NCBI RefSeq assembly: GCF_001419745.1
Contig: NZ_LIRJ01000232.1
Coordinates: 1-37,205 of the forward strand
Direction of reading: 5' to 3'
DNA from: Streptomyces silaceus
GTDB lineage: Bacteria; Actinomycetota; Actinomycetes; Streptomycetales; Streptomycetaceae
Length of the DNA: 37,205 bases
Below, piece after piece: positions 16,707 through 24,619 of the stretch. The notes below the pieces were generated by a model. It searched no databases, was not told the DNA's origin, and worked only from the letters and a program-made list of their open reading frames with translations. Position numbers and translations under genes: made by a program. Position 1 is the stretch's first letter, and every line of letters begins with the position of its first letter.

Positions 16707-16747
16707 GGTGTGCCCGCCCCGTGGTACGGGGGTGGGGCGGGCACACC
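16707..16747. terminator. Bidirectional terminator between nrdB and the P450 gene
   Basis: GGTGTGCCCGCCCC and GGGGCGGGCACACC form a perfect 14-bp stem around a 13-nt loop. It serves both converging operons. Confidence 0.88.
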
Positions 16748-16753
16748 CTCCGC

Positions 16754-18127
16754 TCAGCGCGGCACGGCCCGCAGGACGAGCCGCTTGGGGTGCAGCGTGA
16801 TCCCGATGCGGGTGTCCGTGTCGGTCTCCGCCACCTTCTCCAGACGCCACCTGGGGGCCACCGTCCCGAGGATCAGGGCGAGTTCGGCCAGGCTGAAGTG
16901 GTCGCCGGGGCACTTCCGGTTGCCGACGCTGAACGGCATCATCGCGAACTCCGGTACGTCACCCGCGCGTTCCGGATTCCAGCGGTCCGGGTCGAACTCC
17001 AGGTGCCGCTCGAAGGAACGCGGGTCGCGCTGCATCGCGTAGACGCTGTAGACGATGTCGGCGTCCGCCGGAATGCGATAGCCGCCCAGATCGGTTTCGG
17101 CCACGGACCGGCGCGTGAATATCCAGGCCGCCGGCCGTATACGCATCGCCTCGGTGATGACATTGCGGGTGTGCGGCAGCTCCTTGAGGTCGGCGAATGT
17201 GATCGCGCGGCCCACTGCGACGGAATTTACCTCTTCAACCAACCGCCTTTCCTGCTCGGGGTGTTCGGTCATCAGATGGAACGTCCACGCCAGCGTGGAC
17301 GCCACATTCTCCGCACCCGCCACGACGAGGGAAACGACGTGGTCGTGGATCTCCTGGTCGGTGATGGGGTCCCCGGATTCGTCCGTGGCCCGCAGCAATT
17401 CGGCGAGCAGATCATCCGGCCCCGGGCCGGCCGCGCGGCGTTCCGCGATGATCTCGTCGACGAGTGCGTGCAGATCGGCGAGTGCGCTCTCGAAGCGCCG
17501 GTTGGCGGGGGTCGGCACGCGGTACAGCGGTCCGACCGAGAGCACCATGCGGCGGTAGAGCCCGTCGAAGACGGTGTGCAGCGAGTCGGCGATGCGGTCC
17601 GCCTTCTCGCCGATCGACTCGACCTCAAGGAGCGAGCGCGAGACGATGCGCACGGCCGTGCGGAACATCTCCGCGCCGACGTCGACCGTCTCGCCGGGGC
17701 GCCAGCGGGCCGCCGTGGCGCGCGCCTCCTCCTCCATCACCTTCGCGTAGTCCGCGATGCGCTCAGGCCTGAACGCGGGCTGCATCATGCGGCGTTGACG
17801 CCTGTGCAGCCTGCCGTTGCTGGTCGCCACACCCTTGCCGAGGAGCACTTCAAGGGTGTCCCAGAGGGGTCCGCCGACGATGAACTCGGGGCTCTTGAGC
17901 AGGGCGCCCACGAGCTCCGGATCGCACACCGCGTACGCCGTCTTGGGCCCCAGCCTGATGCGTACGAGATCACCGTGGTCCCGCAGCGCGGCGAGGAAGC
18001 CGAGCGGGTCGCGCACGAGGTTCCAGGCGTGGCCGAGCAGGGGCACACCACCGCCCACGAGGGGCGGGGTGCGCAGCGGGCCCGGTCCTGACGCGGCGGG
18101 CGCGGGTATCGCGGATTCGACGCTCAT
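16754..18127 (-). CDS. CYP170-type cytochrome P450 (albaflavenone synthase)
   Basis: This 457-residue P450 is the homologue of S. coelicolor CYP170A1 (SCO5223), which oxidises epi-isozizaene twice to the sesquiterpene ketone albaflavenone. Seen are the heme loop FSVGNRKCPGDHF with Cys406 as iron ligand, ExxR (EAMR, residues 326-329), the N-terminal PPLVGGGVPLLGHAW, and YRIPADADIVYSVYAMQRDP. The oxygen-activating I-helix motif is A270-G-A-E-N274, with Asn where most P450s, and CYP170A1 as I remember it, have Thr. The segment matching the Asp-rich DDNGD of CYP170A1 is DESGD here. The start ATG overlaps the stop of the terpene synthase gene by ATGA, so the two enzymes are made together. Two-step oxidation is inferred from the orthologue. 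Confidence 0.93.
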   Translation of the reverse strand: MSVESAIPAPAASGPGPLRTPPLVGGGVPLLGHAWNLVRDPLGFLAALRDHGDLVRIRLGPKTAYAVCDPELVGALLKSPEFIVGGPLWDTLEVLLGKGVATSNGRLHRRQRRMMQPAFRPERIADYAKVMEEEARATAARWRPGETVDVGAEMFRTAVRIVSRSLLEVESIGEKADRIADSLHTVFDGLYRRMVLSVGPLYRVPTPANRRFESALADLHALVDEIIAERRAAGPGPDDLLAELLRATDESGDPITDQEIHDHVVSLVVAGAENVASTLAWTFHLMTEHPEQERRLVEEVNSVAVGRAITFADLKELPHTRNVITEAMRIRPAAWIFTRRSVAETDLGGYRIPADADIVYSVYAMQRDPRSFERHLEFDPDRWNPERAGDVPEFAMMPFSVGNRKCPGDHFSLAELALILGTVAPRWRLEKVAETDTDTRIGITLHPKRLVLRAVPR

Positions 18128-19281
18128 TCCTCACCAACCAGTTCGTTTTCCGCCAGGGTGTCCTCGGTCACATACGGGGGAATGGACCTGTCGTCCCAGC
18201 TGTCCACCCGATAGCGACCTGATTCATGATGGAACCAGTACACGGAGGAGAACCAATTCCGCATATTGAAGACGCAGGACCTGACGGCCTCCGCCAGCTC
18301 GTCCCCCTCCGGGGTTCCGTCCGCCAATTCCTCGGCGAGCAGCAGTACTTCCGGTTCGGCTTCCAGGAAATCCGAGACGCATCGGCCGACGCGCCGGTGG
18401 ACTTCCCGTACCGCCTCTTCGAGCCGCATTCCCTCGTGGTGGATCAGGCTGATCCCGAGATTGTGCAGCTCGTCTCCCGCGAGTTCTTTCGGGAGTGAGC
18501 ACAGGTCGTTGTACCAGGCCGAGAAATCCTGGGTCGCCAGTGCCGCCCGCCGGTATGCGGGGTGCTTCCTTATGCTGCGCGGCAGTTCGCACCGCGCGGT
18601 GGGTTCGAGCAGGTCGATCCACGCCCAGTGCGCGAACGTGAGCCGGCGCAGCTCGATGTACGCCTCGACCGTGGGCACCGCGCCGCAGCGCCGGTTCCGG
18701 AACTCCTGGTCGTACGCCTCGATCACCGGGTGGAAGTGCCGGGCGAAGCGGGCGTTCCAGCTGGGGCCCAGGAAGGAGTACAGGCGCAGGACGCAGTCCG
18801 CGAACCCCGCGACCAACGGGTCCCCGTGGTGCAGGTACTGCCGGGGCGCGTTGAGGGTGGCGTGCAGGCCCCGGCACAGCCGCCGCCACTGCGCCGTCCT
18901 GCCGTGCACCGAGTCCCGGTCGTGCCGGTCGTCCCAGGCGAAGAACCAGCTGCTGAGGTCCGCTATCGCGGTCAGCAACTCGTCCGGGGCGCCAATGTAG
19001 TAGCCCGCGACCAGATCGGTGTAGCACAGGCTGTCCGCGTAGCGCTCGACCTTGTCCGGGGGCATCAGCCGCATTTCGCGCAGCCATGTCCGGGACTTCT
19101 CCTGGAGCTTTGGCCAATACGGATGCAGGCGGCGAGGAAACGCTGCTTCGATCACCGGGAGAGCCACTGCCGGCGGAACCGATACCACCGGTGTGCGAGG
19201 CCGCGTGTGTGGATGTGTCTGTGAAGTGCTTCCGGAATATGCAGGCACGAACAAACCCCTTTCAGCCGCTTGAGGACCCAC
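18124..19281 (-). CDS. Epi-isozizaene synthase (sesquiterpene cyclase)
   Basis: This class I terpene cyclase converts farnesyl diphosphate to epi-isozizaene, the precursor of albaflavenone. The Asp-rich Mg2+ motif is D117DRHD in FFAWDDRHDRD. The NSE motif is N258DLCSLPKE266. The C-terminal pair-sensor region HHESGRY and VDSWDDRS is intact. Similarity to SCO5222 is very high from LPVIEAAFPRRLHPYWPKLQ onward. GTG 19281 gives 385 residues (361 in S. coelicolor), supported by GGGAGGGG just upstream; the extra N-terminal residues (GPQAAERGLFVPAYSG and a Thr/Pro-rich part) are not conserved. It forms an operon with the downstream P450. Promoter elements in the 269-bp upstream gap are not clear to me. 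Confidence 0.95.
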   Translation of the reverse strand: MGPQAAERGLFVPAYSGSTSQTHPHTRPRTPVVSVPPAVALPVIEAAFPRRLHPYWPKLQEKSRTWLREMRLMPPDKVERYADSLCYTDLVAGYYIGAPDELLTAIADLSSWFFAWDDRHDRDSVHGRTAQWRRLCRGLHATLNAPRQYLHHGDPLVAGFADCVLRLYSFLGPSWNARFARHFHPVIEAYDQEFRNRRCGAVPTVEAYIELRRLTFAHWAWIDLLEPTARCELPRSIRKHPAYRRAALATQDFSAWYNDLCSLPKELAGDELHNLGISLIHHEGMRLEEAVREVHRRVGRCVSDFLEAEPEVLLLAEELADGTPEGDELAEAVRSCVFNMRNWFSSVYWFHHESGRYRVDSWDDRSIPPYVTEDTLAENELVGEE

Positions 19282-19470
19282 GCCCCTCCCGCCGTGCCGG
19301 GCGCGCGCCGTTGCGTATCCCCGCGCTTTCCATTCAGCACCACAACTGACCGTTCAGGGAACAGATTTGCGCCATTCACTACCCCCCAGTGCCGAGAACC
19401 TCCCCTTACGTGACTGAATATGGATCACCATCAGCCGGTTCTGCTCGCACACGCGAGCGGCTCATGCCAA

Positions 19471-19508
19471 CGGCCCCTGGTCAGGAAGGAGTTCCCGACC
19501 AGGGGCCG
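19471..19508 (-). terminator. Terminator after peptide deformylase gene
   Basis: CGGCCCCTGGTC and GACCAGGGGCCG form a 12-bp stem around a 14-nt loop, 42 bp beyond the def stop. Outer segments CGCGAGCGG (19452-19460) and CCGCTCGCG (19506-19514) can form a competing 9-bp stem that shares part of the right arm. Confidence 0.8.
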
Positions 19509-19550
19509 CTCGCGTCACGCGGTTCCCACGCCCCTCAGGCGTCGCGTGGG

Positions 19551-20201
19551 TCAGTCATTCGCCACCACGGGGTAGCGCGGGGTGCCCTCTTCCATCTGGC
19601 GCAGTGCGTCCTTGCGCTCCCGCTTGGAGAGGCGGTCGATGTAGAGGTACCCGTACAGGTGGTCCGTCTCGTGCTGGAGGCAGCGCGCGAAGTAGCCCGT
19701 GCCACGGACCTTGATCGGGTTGCCCTTCGCGTCCTGCCCGGTCACCTCGGCGTAGTCCGGGCGGGCCAGCTCGGCGTAGGCGGTGGGCACCGAGAGGCAG
19801 CCCTCGTTCGAGTCGTCGAGACGGCGCCGGTCGGCGGGCAGCTCCGTCAGGACCGGGTTGCAGACCACGCCGACGTGGCGCACGCCCTCGTCGTCCATGC
19901 AGTCGTAGACGAAGACCTTGAGGTCGACGCCGATCTGGTTGGCGGCCAGGCCCACGCCCTGCGCGGTCCGCTGGCTGGCGAACATGTCGTCGACCAGCTT
20001 CGCGAGCTCGTCGTCGAAGTCCGTGACGTCCTTGCACTCCTTGTGCAGCACAGGGTTGCCGACGACCGTGATCGGCCGGGAGGTGCCGCGCTCACGGTAG
20101 GCCGTCTCGCGCTCCTCGCAGCCCTCCGTGTCGATGACGAAGCCCTCGTCGTCGACGGGGAGAACCCCGTCGGAGTACTGCTGCTCAGTGTCCTGCGCCA
20201 T
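19551..20201 (-). CDS. def: Peptide deformylase
   Basis: This enzyme removes the N-formyl group from nascent proteins. The 216-residue protein has all three family motifs: [10 protein letters not shown] (82-91), EGCLSVP with metal ligand Cys135 (133-139), and QHETDHL with ligands His177 and His181 and catalytic Glu178. The N-terminal extension of about 45 residues before [10 protein letters not shown] is rich in acidic residues and is seen in actinobacterial homologues. ATG 20201 is the only good start, with AAGGAAGG 9 bp upstream. Streptomycetes usually carry several def genes; this is the copy located beside the HD/TPR genes. It is transcribed leftward in the same direction as the TPR gene, 63 bp away. 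Confidence 0.95.
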   Translation of the reverse strand: MAQDTEQQYSDGVLPVDDEGFVIDTEGCEERETAYRERGTSRPITVVGNPVLHKECKDVTDFDDELAKLVDDMFASQRTAQGVGLAANQIGVDLKVFVYDCMDDEGVRHVGVVCNPVLTELPADRRRLDDSNEGCLSVPTAYAELARPDYAEVTGQDAKGNPIKVRGTGYFARCLQHETDHLYGYLYIDRLSKRERKDALRQMEEGTPRYPVVAND

Positions 20202-20264
20202 GTCCGCCGTACGCCTTCCTTGGAACCCTCAAGAGTTTGTGCCGGTACAGCCTACGGCGAAGCG

Positions 20265-21245
20265 TCAGCAGACCTCTTCGAGATCCCGCCAGTCCCGGGA
20301 GTCCGGGCTGTCCGCGACCCAGCCGTCGAGCAGCCCGCGCACCAGGCCCGCCGGCGCCGCGATGCCGCACTCGCGCTCCGGCACCCAGAGCGCGCCGGGG
20401 CTGCGGTGGCCGAGCGGGCCCGGATGGCCCGGCTCGCTGTGGTCGTGCGGGTCGAGGTGCTCGCCGTCGCCCTCGTCGCTGGGCATCCGGGACTCGGAGC
20501 ACATCCGGCACAGCAGCCGCACCGAGGACGACCAGTCCTCGGCGGCGAAGCCCGCGTCGGCCGCGAGCTGCTCCAGGGCGTCCCGGTCGGCCTCGGTGGC
20601 GGCCTCCAGGAGGACCACCCAGGTCGGCACCGGCGAGGGCGCCCAGAGCTCGATCTCGTCGAAGACCGGGTACGAGTGCCCGGCCGCCGTCGTCCGCTCG
20701 CCGTGCGGGACGCCGTCGTGCAGCACGACCTCGCCCCAGCGGCGCCCGGAGGAGGGCAGCGGAATGGACAGCACCTCGATGCGGGCCGGGTCGAGCCGCC
20801 GGCCCCACACGACCTCCGCCTCGCCCTCCGGAGAGAGCCGCACGGCCGCGCTGCCCAGCTCCATGCCCGCGGGCTCACCGGAGGCGGCCACCCCGCCGGG
20901 CACCCGCAGGCCGTACGCCTGCCAGGCGCGGCGGGCGAGCGGCCAGTCCTGCAGAGCGGTCGCGGCGATGCCCACGTTCCACCAGTCGGGGGCGCCCGCG
21001 GAGCGGTCCAGGAGCGCCACGGCGCGCAGGCCCGCGGCCCGCGCCTGCTCCCAGTCGTGGCGGAACTTGTGCAGCAGCGCGAGGTTGAACCAGGACTCGG
21101 ACAGCCAGGGTTCGAGATCCGCCGCGCGCGTGAGCAGTGCCCCCGCGTCCTCGTACCGGCCGTCGCCGATCAGCGTGAACGCGCGGTCGGTCGCCTGCCG
21201 CCATGAGGCGGAGGGCCGGTGCCGTCCCTTGCCGAAGATCCTCAC
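20265..21245 (-). CDS. TPR-repeat protein of unknown function
   Basis: This protein of about 326 residues begins VRIFGKGRHRPSASWRQATD. Two to three tetratricopeptide-like helical repeats lie in residues 15-120 (AFTLIGDGRYEDAGALLTRA, LSESWFNLALLHKFRHDWEQ, WWNVGIAATALQDWPLARRA). A mixed domain follows with RLDPARIEVLSIPLPSSGRR and GEVVLHDGVPHGERTT, then a His/Asp/Pro-rich low-complexity insert and a Cys pair (CRMC). I chose GTG 21245 because the conserved Streptomyces N-terminus begins there, with a modest GGCGGGA upstream; an open frame extending to 21392 looks non-coding (Arg-rich, out of character). No enzymatic motif is recognisable. Soluble, probably a protein-interaction scaffold. Confidence 0.82.
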   Translation of the reverse strand: MRIFGKGRHRPSASWRQATDRAFTLIGDGRYEDAGALLTRAADLEPWLSESWFNLALLHKFRHDWEQARAAGLRAVALLDRSAGAPDWWNVGIAATALQDWPLARRAWQAYGLRVPGGVAASGEPAGMELGSAAVRLSPEGEAEVVWGRRLDPARIEVLSIPLPSSGRRWGEVVLHDGVPHGERTTAAGHSYPVFDEIELWAPSPVPTWVVLLEAATEADRDALEQLAADAGFAAEDWSSSVRLLCRMCSESRMPSDEGDGEHLDPHDHSEPGHPGPLGHRSPGALWVPERECGIAAPAGLVRGLLDGWVADSPDSRDWRDLEEVC

Positions 21246-21384
21246 GATTCCCGCCTGATTCCCGCCTGTACGTATTCGGAAAGTGTCTCGGAAGCCATCT
21301 GTCGAGAAGGCGCGCCGTACCCCCGTGCACCCTCTTCTTCGCATCCAACCACGTACGGTCGGACGGCCGCTCATTACCCATGGG

Positions 21385-22743
21385 TTACCCAACGGGACGC
21401 GAGCTAAGGCCGCCCCTCGACAGCACCCGTGCGAGGGACTCCACGACCTCCGGCTGGTAGTCGCGGCCGGTGGCCAGACGCAGCCTCTCCAGGGCGTTCA
21501 GCGGCCCGCCGAGGGCTCCCGACGGACCTTCTCCCCGCGCCATCTCGTCGTACGCGTTCGCCGTGCGCACAATACGTGCGGTGAGCGGCTGATCGCGGTA
21601 CGGATCGGCCTGGCGCTCCACCACGACGGCGACCGCGGAGTCCACCCCGGTCTGGCGCACGACGGCTCCGCCGAGCAGGGCTATCCGGCGCTGCTCCGCC
21701 TCGGGCAGGGCCGCGGTGGCGCCCTCGGGGACCGGGTCGACGAGGGAGAGCTGGCCGATGTCGTGCATGAGGGCCGCGTGCTCCAGGACGGTGAGGTCCG
21801 GCTCGGAGAGACCGAGGTCACGGCCCACGGCCCGGCTCAGGTCCGCGACCCGGTGGGCGTGGCCCTGCGGGGTGTACCCGGCGATCTCGGTGGCCCTGGC
21901 CAGCGACGCCATCGTCTGGCGGTAGGTCGCGCGGACGGCCGCGTACCGCCGGAAGGAGAGCTGGGTGAGCAGCAGCGGGAGGCTGAACACGGGCAGGGCC
22001 CAGAGCCCGGCCACGGCCACCGCGAGCGCCATCACGGCGCCCGTCGCGCACACGGCCGAGCCGATGCCGAGCAGCGCCCGCAGCTCGTCCCGCAGCAGCG
22101 GTCCGAAGGGCCACCGGGTGCGGGCGTGCGCCGTCGCGGCGGCGAGCACGGCGTCGCAGAGCGCGGTCAGGGCGAGTACGGCGACGATCACGAGGGCGAA
22201 GTACGGGCCGTGTCCGACCCACTCGCCCAACTTGCCGGAGTTGTAGAGGGGTTGGAAGCAGGCGGCCGCGAAGCCGACGGTCAGCACGCGCCGCGCCAGA
22301 TGGCCGAGGACGGGGCCCCGGCCGAGCGCCACGTGCGGCACGGCGCCCACGAGGGCGGCCGCGACGACCACGGCGATCACCTGGAGGACGCCGTGGTGGG
22401 TGGCCCGCCCGGCGTTCTCCCCGAGCAGCGCGTACGCGAGCGCGCCGGCGGCCCCGAGCGGCGCGGGCTCCCGCTGCGTCCCGCTCCCCCACCGGGCGAG
22501 CTCCCCCAGCACGACGAGCACCCCGAACACCAGGGCGACCCGCCCTTCGGTCACGCCGTGCCAGAGGGTCCACCCGACCGAGACGGCGGCGATCAGCCCG
22601 GCGACGCCGTTCGTCACGAGGGCGGGCAGGCGTTCGGCGGGGTGAGGGGGGCGAGAGGGGTGTCCGCCGCCGGAGCGCGGCCGGGAGCCCGGGGACGGAT
22701 GGGCCCGGCCTCCGGCGCCGGGTGCCGGGACGGGGGCGCTCAC
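21385..22743 (-). CDS. Membrane protein with degenerate HD-GYP domain
   Basis: This 452-residue protein has a Pro/Ser-rich cytoplasmic start, about 7-8 hydrophobic spans over residues 40-265, then a C-terminal HD domain. The HD pair is present (H327-D328 in EHAALMHDIGQLSL), as is the upstream His of GYTPQGHAHRVADLSRA. The downstream metal-binding His cluster and the GYP triplet of true c-di-GMP phosphodiesterases are missing; the equivalent region reads ERQADPYRDQPLTARI. GTG 22743 overlaps the stop of the preceding gene (GTGA). A longer frame upstream is not coding. It is probably a catalytically altered or regulatory partner of the canonical HD-GYP protein encoded just before it; that is inference from pairing. 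Confidence 0.87.
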   Translation of the reverse strand: MSAPVPAPGAGGRAHPSPGSRPRSGGGHPSRPPHPAERLPALVTNGVAGLIAAVSVGWTLWHGVTEGRVALVFGVLVVLGELARWGSGTQREPAPLGAAGALAYALLGENAGRATHHGVLQVIAVVVAAALVGAVPHVALGRGPVLGHLARRVLTVGFAAACFQPLYNSGKLGEWVGHGPYFALVIVAVLALTALCDAVLAAATAHARTRWPFGPLLRDELRALLGIGSAVCATGAVMALAVAVAGLWALPVFSLPLLLTQLSFRRYAAVRATYRQTMASLARATEIAGYTPQGHAHRVADLSRAVGRDLGLSEPDLTVLEHAALMHDIGQLSLVDPVPEGATAALPEAEQRRIALLGGAVVRQTGVDSAVAVVVERQADPYRDQPLTARIVRTANAYDEMARGEGPSGALGGPLNALERLRLATGRDYQPEVVESLARVLSRGGLSSRPVG

Positions 22744-24086
22744 CGGGTCCCCGAACGGTGCGCCACGGGTGCGGGCACGGGCTGCGCGTACGGCGGCTCC
22801 GCGGCCTGCTCGGGGACGTCCGAGGTGACCCCCGAATGCCATCCCTCCCGCGCCAGCGCACGCGCGAGCGCCGAGACCATCAGGGGGTCGAACTGCGCCC
22901 CCGCGCATCGGTCCAGTTCCTCCAGCGCCACCGGCACCGGCCGCGCCCGCCGGTAGGAGCGCGTGGACGTCATCGCGTCGAACGCGTCCGCCACCGCCAC
23001 CACCCGCGCGCACTCGGGGATCTGCGGCCCCGCGAGCCCGTACGGATACCCGCTCCCGTCGATCCGCTCGTGGTGGTGCAGGATCGCCGCCCGCGCCTCC
23101 CCCAGGAACTCGATGCCGCGCACCATCTCGTGGCCGTACTCGGGGTGGAGCTCGATGACGGCCCGCTCGTCCGGCGTCAGGGGCCCGTCCTTGCGCAGCA
23201 GCCGGGTCGGCACGCCGAGCTTGCCGACGTCGTGCAGGATCCCGGCGAACCGCAGGACCTCGACCCGCTCGTCGTCCATGCCCAGCTCACGGGCGATCAT
23301 CACGGAGGCGCGGCCGACCCGCTCGCTGTGCCCGCGCGTGTACGTGTCCTTGATGTCGACGGCCTGGACGAGCGCCCGGATGGTGGCCTGGTGGGCGGCG
23401 CGCTCGCGGTGGTACTGCGCGAAGAGCCAGCAGGAGACACCCATGGGGAGCAGCACCAGCAGCGCGGCCGGCGGGCCGTACGGACTGGTCCAGAGCACCG
23501 CCATCATCAGCCCGGCGAGCCCGTGCACGGCGACGGGCACGAGCGAGCGCGGGAAGAGCCCGCGCCAGGCGGCGCGCAGCGGCACCCGCTCGGCGGTCGC
23601 CACGACCCCGCCGTCCAGGACGGTGAGCACGGCGGAGAAGGCGAGCACGGCGGCGCCCGCGGGCGCGAGCACGTAGGGGAAGTCGGGCGCGGCACAGGCG
23701 GCGGGCCCGCCGAGCGCGCCGTAGACCCGTGTCGCCGCCCAGGCGGCGAGCGCGAGTTGGGCGGCGCGCCACAGCCGGCGCACCCGGCGGGGGTGCCGGT
23801 CGACGCGGGCGAGCAGCGCCCCGGGCACCGCGACGAGGGCGGCGGCCGGCGCGGGCAGCAGGAAGACCCCGGCGAGCAGCACGGGGAAGAAGGTGCCGAG
23901 GCCGCGCGGGGCACGGCGGCCGACGAAACGGCAGCGGGTGATCTGCTCGCAGCCGGCGTAGAGCACGGCGAGCAGCGCGACGGCGGGCCACGGCGTGCCG
24001 GGCGTGAGCGCGGGCACGGCGCAGGCGGCGCCCGCCAGGGCGACGCACAGGATGTAGACGCGGGCCCCCGCCGGCACCGACCGCAT
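22740..24086 (-). CDS. Membrane HD-GYP domain phosphohydrolase
   Basis: This 448-residue protein has about seven N-terminal membrane spans (residues 10-222), then a full HD-GYP domain. Metal and catalytic residues are visible: H253 in TRGHSERVGRAS, H285-D286 in AGILHDVGKLG, HPEYGHEMV, the His triplet 337-339 followed by ERIDGSGYPYGL with GYP at 346-348, and VADAFDAMTSTRSYR. Such domains hydrolyse cyclic di-GMP, a second messenger that governs Streptomyces development, so that activity is likely. ATG 24086 has GGGGAGGAG 6 bp upstream. It is the first gene of a two-gene unit with the degenerate partner and lies downstream of sigR-rsrA beyond a terminator. The orthologue is in the SCO5218-5219 region. 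Confidence 0.9.
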   Translation of the reverse strand: MRSVPAGARVYILCVALAGAACAVPALTPGTPWPAVALLAVLYAGCEQITRCRFVGRRAPRGLGTFFPVLLAGVFLLPAPAAALVAVPGALLARVDRHPRRVRRLWRAAQLALAAWAATRVYGALGGPAACAAPDFPYVLAPAGAAVLAFSAVLTVLDGGVVATAERVPLRAAWRGLFPRSLVPVAVHGLAGLMMAVLWTSPYGPPAALLVLLPMGVSCWLFAQYHRERAAHQATIRALVQAVDIKDTYTRGHSERVGRASVMIARELGMDDERVEVLRFAGILHDVGKLGVPTRLLRKDGPLTPDERAVIELHPEYGHEMVRGIEFLGEARAAILHHHERIDGSGYPYGLAGPQIPECARVVAVADAFDAMTSTRSYRRARPVPVALEELDRCAGAQFDPLMVSALARALAREGWHSGVTSDVPEQAAEPPYAQPVPAPVAHRSGTR

Positions 24087-24213
24087 GGAGTTCTCCTCCC
24101 CGTTCAGGTCCGGAGACTAGAACGGCGGCCTCCCGCCCAGCGCCCGCGCGGCGTTAATTAGCACGTTCGAGTGATGAGAGAGGAGAACGGGGCCGGAGAG
24201 CGGAGCCAGAAAC

Positions 24214-24247
24214 GAGCAACAGGCCGCGTGCGTCACGCGGCCTGCTC
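24214..24247 (-). terminator. Terminator of the sigR-rsrA operon
   Basis: CAGGCCGCGTG and CACGCGGCCTG form an 11-bp perfect stem with a CGT loop (24220-24244), extended by GAG/CTC. It lies 64 bp after the rsrA stop. Confidence 0.85.
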
Positions 24248-24310
24248 AGCTCTCGTCTGTTCCAACCACCGGGCACCGCCCGGCCGTTGCGCCGGGGTTC
24301 ACCCGGCTGT

Positions 24311-24619
24311 TCACGCCTCCGAGGCCGTCACGTCCTGTGTGACGTCCTGCTCGGGGACAGCCTGCCCGGAGCGGATGAGGTCGATGCGCCCCATGACCTT
24401 GGCCCGCAGGTCGACGGGTACGTCGTCCTGGCCGCAGCAGCGCTTCACCAGCTTCTTCACCGCCTGCTCGAGACCGTACTTCTCCAGGCACGGAGAGCAC
24501 TCCTCGAAGTGCGTCTCGAACTTGGTGCAGTCACTGTCCGGCATTTCGTGGTCCAGGAACTCATAGAGATGATCCAGGACTTCACTGCAGTCAGTCTCGT
24601 GCGGCTCTCCGCAGCTCAT
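24311..24619 (-). CDS. rsrA: Zinc-binding redox-sensing anti-sigma factor RsrA
   Basis: This 102-residue anti-sigma factor holds sigma-R inactive under reducing conditions and releases it when thiols are oxidised. The zinc-binding anti-sigma set known for RsrA is fully conserved: Cys11, His37, Cys41 and Cys44 (motif HFEECSPC). Additional cysteines are Cys3, Cys31, Cys61 and Cys62. Oxidation forms a disulfide among the zinc cysteines and ejects Zn2+ in the S. coelicolor protein. ATG 24619 overlaps the sigR stop (ATGA), ensuring balanced synthesis. The acidic C-terminal tail ([15 protein letters not shown]) is typical. The orthologue is SCO5217. Confidence 0.97.
   Translation of the reverse strand: MSCGEPHETDCSEVLDHLYEFLDHEMPDSDCTKFETHFEECSPCLEKYGLEQAVKKLVKRCCGQDDVPVDLRAKVMGRIDLIRSGQAVPEQDVTQDVTASEA

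Noticed and set aside
21246..21392. Upstream extension of the TPR gene to 21392
   Set aside because: The added residues are Arg/Trp-rich and unlike the gene body; the conserved start is GTG 21245.
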